Shown: positions 44,808 to 48,443 of the stretch, one piece after another | How positions within the stretch are numbered: position 1 is the stretch's first letter | Layout: every line of letters starts with the position of its first letter | From: Alistipes sp. | GTDB taxonomy: Bacteria; Bacteroidota; Bacteroidia; Bacteroidales; Rikenellaceae | Assembly: GCA_017629145.1 (NCBI GenBank) | Contig: JAGBXR010000021.1 | Span: 1-48,443 of the forward strand | DNA: 48,443 bases | Reading direction: 5' to 3' | Translations under genes and position numbers: made by a program | Notes under the pieces: model-generated | What the model was told of the DNA's origin: nothing | What the model saw: only the letters and a program-made list of their open reading frames with translations | The model's database searches: none

Positions 44808-46211
44808 ATGAAAATTAATATAATGAAGGGCATAGCAATACTCTTCGTAGCAATAACTATGCTTATCGCCGACGCATCTGCATCAGAGTCGACACGTCGT
44901 CCTAAGCGCCGTCGCGCAAAGGGTAATGAGATCCAAGTGGAGACTCTGCATAATATTCAGGAGACACAGGTTCAGCAAGCACCAAAGGAGGAGATCGTTC
45001 ACGAAACCGAGATACAGCAGGAGTCTCGACGTAAGCACAATACGCCACAGCAATTGGATTCGATACTCGCTATATGGCGTAAGACCAGCACGGTAGAATA
45101 TTTCGAGCAATATTTCAACGATTTTTGCTGTGGCAACGATGGCTCGACAGAGGTCATTGCAACATCAATTCCAGACTCTGTATACATATCTCGCCTGCAG
45201 GCACTAATGTCTCCAGTACCTCTCAAGTATAACCACGAGGTGCGCCGCGCAATCGAACGATTCAGTTCCAAGAGCTACGCATCTATTATGTCGTATGCCT
45301 ATTACTACTTCCCGATGATCGAGGAGGAGCTGGACCGCGCTGGACTACCCCACGAGCTTCGAGCATTGGTTGTCGTAGAGTCGGGATTAAACCCCTTAGC
45401 CACATCACGCGCTGGAGCTAAAGGCCTATGGCAGTTTATGTTGCGTACTGGCAAAGAGTATGGATTGGAGATTAATTCGCTTGTCGACGAGCGTTGCAAT
45501 CCTCGCCTAGCAACACGCGCTGCATGCCAATACCTAAAGACAATGTACGAGATGTTTGGCGACTGGACACTCGCCATCGCGTCGTATAACTGCGGTCCGG
45601 GAAATGTAAACAAGGCTATCGTACGCTCGGGAGGTAACCGCGAGCACTTTACTGGTGACTTCTGGGATGTATACTACCATCTGCCATCCGAGACTCGTGG
45701 CTATGTACCCTTGTTTATGGGTGCTACATATGCTTTTGCATACCACAAGGCACACGGCATTGAGTTTGATCCTGCGCCAATGCCTCTGATTGTCGACACG
45801 ATTATGATTAATCGCCCAATGCATCTCGAGCAGGTGTCATCGACTATCGATATAGATATCGAGACTCTCAAGATGCTCAATCCACAATACACGCTGTCGA
45901 TAATACCTGCGACAACAAAGAGCTATGCTCTAACGCTTCCTGTCGAGTACATATCGACATATATAGAGAATGAAGCACTCATTCACGCAAAGGATTCCAC
46001 ATATCTTAAAGAGTATGTTATCCACGCTAATATCGAAAAGAAGCGTACTGAAGCACCCCCAGCGAAGTATCATACCGTCAAGAAGGGTGAGACGCTTGGC
46101 GCTATTGCTCGCAAGTATGGCCGTAGCGTTAAACAACTTATGACGTGGAATGGCATTAAGAACGCTAACTCACTGCGCATAGGACAGCGCCTGCGCGTAA
46201 GTGCTAACTAA
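44808..46211 (+). CDS. mltD: MltD-like lytic transglycosylase with LysM domain
   Basis: This 467-residue protein has a signal peptide (IAILFVAITMLIADASAS). The SLT/GH23 domain has the catalytic Glu in LVVVESGLNPLATSRAGAKG, then GLWQFMLRTGKEYGL and ASYNCGPGNVNKAI. One C-terminal LysM peptidoglycan-binding repeat reads YHTVKKGETLGAIARKYGRS and continues to LRIGQRLRV. The enzyme cleaves glycan strands to 1,6-anhydroMurNAc. E. coli MltD has two LysM repeats; only one is seen here. It lies 9 bp after the DUF5683 gene. Confidence 0.92.
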   Translation: MKINIMKGIAILFVAITMLIADASASESTRRPKRRRAKGNEIQVETLHNIQETQVQQAPKEEIVHETEIQQESRRKHNTPQQLDSILAIWRKTSTVEYFEQYFNDFCCGNDGSTEVIATSIPDSVYISRLQALMSPVPLKYNHEVRRAIERFSSKSYASIMSYAYYYFPMIEEELDRAGLPHELRALVVVESGLNPLATSRAGAKGLWQFMLRTGKEYGLEINSLVDERCNPRLATRAACQYLKTMYEMFGDWTLAIASYNCGPGNVNKAIVRSGGNREHFTGDFWDVYYHLPSETRGYVPLFMGATYAFAYHKAHGIEFDPAPMPLIVDTIMINRPMHLEQVSSTIDIDIETLKMLNPQYTLSIIPATTKSYALTLPVEYISTYIENEALIHAKDSTYLKEYVIHANIEKKRTEAPPAKYHTVKKGETLGAIARKYGRSVKQLMTWNGIKNANSLRIGQRLRVSAN

Positions 46212-46231
46212 TAAATATACACACTGCTACG

Positions 46232-47587
46232 ATGAATATCGAAATACTCGACACCGAGACGACCATTGTTGCCCCAGCAACAGCTGCAGGTGGTGCTGTG
46301 ATGATGATACGCATTAGCGGAGGCAAGGCTATTACCATTGCGGACCGACTTTTTCGTGGCAAGCAACGACTCGAAAATGCCAATGGGTACTCGCTTCACT
46401 ATGGCGATATAGTCGATGAGGATGGATCTTTTCTCGACGATGTAGTTGTTGCGCTATTCCGCGCTCCACGCTCGTATACGGGCGATGACACAGTGGAATT
46501 CACAATCCACGGATCGCAATATATAGCATCACGTCTGATGCAGCTTGCCGTTAATTATGGTGCTCGTATGGCAACAGCCGGAGAGTTTACCCGTCGTGCA
46601 TTCCTTGCCGGAAAGCTCGACCTGAGTCGCGCCGAGGCTGTCGCAGATGTCATTGCATCTGACTCCAAATGGTCCCATCGCCTAGCATCAACCCAGATGC
46701 GCGGCGACTATGCCGACTACCTTGTCACACTACGTGGCGAACTGCTAAAGCTCTGTTCACTACTCGAACTAGAACTCGATTTTTCGGAGGAGGATGTTGA
46801 GTTTGCTAACCGCGAGATACTTGAGACAATGCTTAAAAACATTGGCAAGCAGATTAACACCCTCACCTCATCCTTTGCATTAGGTAATGCAATTAAAGAA
46901 GGTATAGCAGTGGTTATTGTAGGCGAGCCCAATGTTGGTAAAAGTACGCTTCTAAACCGACTCGTAGAGGAGGATAGAGCTATGGTATCGGATATTGCCG
47001 GTACGACACGCGATACGATTGAAGCAACACGTGTAATCGATGGTATACGCTTTCGTTTTATCGACACCGCAGGTATGCATACCACGGATGACGAACTCGA
47101 GCAAATGGGTATTAAGCGTACACGTCGCGCTTTGAACACCGCACACATTGTGCTACACATTGCGAGCGCTGACCAGCCAACATTTGAGGATATCGACATC
47201 GACGAGCAACAAACATATATACGCATCGTAAATAAGGCAGATAAGCTCTGTAATACGCCTCCGACTAACGACAATACCTTGTTGTATATCTCGGCAAAGG
47301 ATGGAAGCAATATCGATCAGCTCATTGATATGCTGCGTGCATCGGTACCGAGCACTCAAGTTGGTGCAGATAACGTTGTGGTTACGAATGTTCGTCACTA
47401 CAATGCATTGCGCCAGGCATCATCGGCTCTCGATATGGCTCTCAACGCGATGAGAATGAATATGCCTACAGATCTACTAACCGAAGACATCCGTCAGGTT
47501 TTACACCACCTGGGTGAAATCACCGGTGAAATCACCTCTGACGATATCTTGCAGTCAATCTTCTCCAAGTTCTGCATAGGAAAGTAA
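46232..47587 (+). CDS. mnmE: tRNA modification GTPase MnmE
   Basis: This 451-residue protein has the tetrahydrofolate-binding N-domain (TIVAPATAAGGAVMMIRISG), the helical domain with AGEFTRRAFLAGKLDLSRAE, an inserted G domain (GEPNVGKSTLLNRL, DIAGTTRDT, DTAGMH, NKAD) and the terminal C-I-G-K motif (FSKFCIGK) that ends complete MnmE. With MnmG it makes the 5-carboxymethylaminomethyl group on wobble U34. The C-terminus is intact even though a probable mobile element starts right after the stop. Confidence 0.96.
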   Translation: MNIEILDTETTIVAPATAAGGAVMMIRISGGKAITIADRLFRGKQRLENANGYSLHYGDIVDEDGSFLDDVVVALFRAPRSYTGDDTVEFTIHGSQYIASRLMQLAVNYGARMATAGEFTRRAFLAGKLDLSRAEAVADVIASDSKWSHRLASTQMRGDYADYLVTLRGELLKLCSLLELELDFSEEDVEFANREILETMLKNIGKQINTLTSSFALGNAIKEGIAVVIVGEPNVGKSTLLNRLVEEDRAMVSDIAGTTRDTIEATRVIDGIRFRFIDTAGMHTTDDELEQMGIKRTRRALNTAHIVLHIASADQPTFEDIDIDEQQTYIRIVNKADKLCNTPPTNDNTLLYISAKDGSNIDQLIDMLRASVPSTQVGADNVVVTNVRHYNALRQASSALDMALNAMRMNMPTDLLTEDIRQVLHHLGEITGEITSDDILQSIFSKFCIGK

Positions 47588-47599
47588 TTTTTGCACTCT

Positions 47600-47747
47600 A
47601 ACGCCCACTAATAAACACTAATGCCTACAAAAATCGGCTGAAAATCACACAAAATAGACGAAAAATCCTGAGAGTTTATCAACCACTTTCGGGATTTTTT
47701 GTGTTTTAACGGAATTGTGCCTAAAAACTCCATTTTTCGTGGGCGTT
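47600..47747. repeat. 9-bp inverted repeat and 7-bp direct repeat at the putative element edge
   Basis: AACGCCCAC at 47600-47608 is repeated in reverse complement, GTGGGCGTT, at 47739-47747. Overlapping the left copy, CACTAAT occurs twice (47606-47612 and 47616-47622), start to start 10 bp apart, one helical turn. The arms flank the terminator at 47661-47700. The arrangement resembles arm-type sites of tyrosine recombinases, but that is inference. Confidence 0.5.
47661..47700. terminator. Terminator downstream of mnmE
   Basis: AAAAATCCTGA pairs with TCGGGATTTTT (11 bp with one wobble, 17-nt loop), with A and T tracts on the two sides. It begins about 75 bp beyond the mnmE stop. Confidence 0.7.
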
Positions 47748-47820
47748 GGTGTTTACGAGTACGCACCATTCTCGACCTCGATGTCCAATATCTTCTCAAA
47801 ACCGTTTTTCAATAAAAAGA

Positions 47821-47892
47821 TTTCGCCCATTTTGCAATGGGCTGCAACGAGGTGAAATGGAGTGCAATGAGCTGCATCTGACACGGGCGAAA
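47821..47892. repeat. 10-bp-phased tandem repeat flanked by inverted repeats
   Basis: From 47833 to 47876 four 10-bp units follow without gaps: TGCAATGGGC, TGCAACGAGG, TGAAATGGAG, TGCAATGAGC, then TGCA. Each unit differs from its neighbours at a few positions, with TG-AA-G kept. The array sits between perfect 8-bp inverted repeats TTTCGCCC (47821-47828) and GGGCGAAA (47885-47892). A 10-bp period puts each unit on the same face of the helix, as in iterons or excisionase arrays. Confidence 0.7.
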
Positions 47893-48053
47893 AGAATTCT
47901 ACTTTCTATTCAGATGGCGTCGTTTATAGGCAGAAGAAGTCATTCGCATCTTTTTTTGCAAAAAAAATCACTAATTCTCAAACCTTCTTACCAAAGCCCC
48001 TCTACTCTTAGTATGAATTGGTAACTAAACCATTCACTTAATACAATAAAATT

Positions 48054-48410
48054 ATGACACAAAAATCATTAGCATTTGAGCAGCTACCGGAGCTCATTCA
48101 AAATCTGGTAGAGAGAATCGAATCACTTGAAAAGGCTGTTCGTGAAAAACATCAACCCCTACCTCTTGAAGATGAGCTGATGAGTGTGGAGGATGTTTGC
48201 AAACTGCTCAGCAAATCGAAATCTGCGATATATCGAGCAGTGAGGTATCACGATATCCCGTTCATTCGTCAAGGTAACAGATTGTACTTCGATCGAGCTG
48301 CCATCAAGAAGTGGCTCGACAAGAAACACAATGTCGAGTGCATCACCAATATGGAGGAGTTCGAACGACGAATGGCACCAGGTCTATGGCGATACCGAAA
48401 TGGTCGTTAG
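48054..48410 (+). CDS. Excisionase-like helix-turn-helix protein
   Basis: This 118-residue protein has an N-terminal coiled-coil-like helix (LPELIQNLVERIESLEKAVR) and then a MerR/Xis-type winged HTH: LMSVEDVCKLLSKSKSAIYR, AVRYHDIPFIRQGNRLYFDR and AAIKKWLDKK. Proteins of this layout are common at the start of Bacteroidota mobilizable and conjugative elements, where they promote excision or regulate it. It would be the natural binder of the phased repeats 160-230 bp upstream. No integrase is seen because the window ends 33 bp later. Confidence 0.82.
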   Translation: MTQKSLAFEQLPELIQNLVERIESLEKAVREKHQPLPLEDELMSVEDVCKLLSKSKSAIYRAVRYHDIPFIRQGNRLYFDRAAIKKWLDKKHNVECITNMEEFERRMAPGLWRYRNGR

Positions 48411-48443
48411 TAATGTGTGATTAATGCATTACAGATTAACAAG

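Larger units (their letters stand above)
47588..48443 (+). mobile_element. Probable left edge of an integrated mobile element
   Basis: Directly after the intact mnmE stop come 466 bp of non-coding DNA with several short repeats, then an excisionase-like HTH gene of a kind that commonly opens Bacteroidota conjugative or mobilizable elements. The repeats (47600-47622, 47739-47747, 47821-47892) look like binding sites for a recombinase or its accessory factor. The integrase is not in the window and no right end can be seen, so the boundary, which I place loosely after 47587, is an inference. Confidence 0.45.

Noticed and set aside
47583-47595. CTnDOT-type core site (GTANNTTTGC) after mnmE
   Set aside because: The local sequence GTAATTTTTGC has one extra T relative to that consensus, and no integrase is visible to support it.

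Overview
The window looks like chromosomal DNA from a member of the order Bacteroidales (phylum Bacteroidota). The evidence is the many Bacteroidota-type promoter boxes (TAnnTTTG, several with TTTG or GTTG 19-20 bp upstream), the scarcity of clear Shine-Dalgarno sequences, and lineage-typical proteins: DUF3276 PUR-like protein, DUF5683 protein beside parAB, NusB with a long N-terminal extension, Kor/Vor ferredoxin oxidoreductase, rubrerythrin, and HU-like domains fused to membrane segments. A relative of Alistipes/Rikenellaceae is my best guess, but the genus is not proven by anything I can see.

Layout. 1-5.1 kb: end of rpsR and rpsF, a VanX-type dipeptidase, then a leftward envelope group (lgt, HU-like/SPOR membrane protein, GtrA-like protein, DUF456 protein) and an S24-like regulator. 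5.16 kb: tRNA-Arg(CCG). 5.4-8.1 kb: a leftward operon of ABC ATPase, permease and GntR/YtrA regulator, followed by a DUF2807 lipoprotein. 8.4-12.4 kb: gyrB, udk and an iron-type alcohol dehydrogenase. 12.4-14.4 kb: nusB, a DUF1573 protein and yajC. 14.4-15.1 kb: an outer-membrane protein gene interrupted by an in-frame TAA. 15.2-19.1 kb: HU-like membrane protein, sigma-54-type AAA+ activator, lptE, TPR protein and secG, then rubredoxin. 19.2-22.3 kb: a large M64-type lipoprotein peptidase and a decayed tandem copy of its C-terminus. 22.6-25.3 kb: the four-gene 2-oxoacid:ferredoxin oxidoreductase operon. 25.25-25.5 kb: a structured segment without a convincing gene. 25.6-41.7 kb: small DNA-binding protein, DMT transporter, rubrerythrin, ettA, hisS, S41 protease, DUF3276, mnmA, DedA-like protein, aroE, DUF2007, dnaE, trxA, CDF transporter and CPBP protease. 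41.9-47.6 kb: parA, parB, DUF5683, lytic transglycosylase and mnmE. 47.6 kb to the end: non-coding DNA with direct and inverted repeats leading into an excisionase-like HTH gene, probably the edge of an integrated mobile element.

Most of the window is core housekeeping: replication (gyrB, dnaE, parAB), translation (rpsF, rpsR, hisS, ettA, mnmA, mnmE, tRNA-Arg), envelope biogenesis (lgt, lptE, secG, yajC, lytic transglycosylase) and anaerobic redox or oxidative-stress functions (Kor/Vor, rubredoxin, rubrerythrin, thioredoxin). I found no complete, clearly novel multi-gene system. The points most worth a second look are the 10-bp-phased repeat array framed by inverted repeats at the right edge, the in-frame stop in the outer-membrane protein gene, the structured element downstream of the Kor/Vor operon, the domain-fusion M64 peptidase with its partial copy, and the HU-like/membrane/SPOR fusion.
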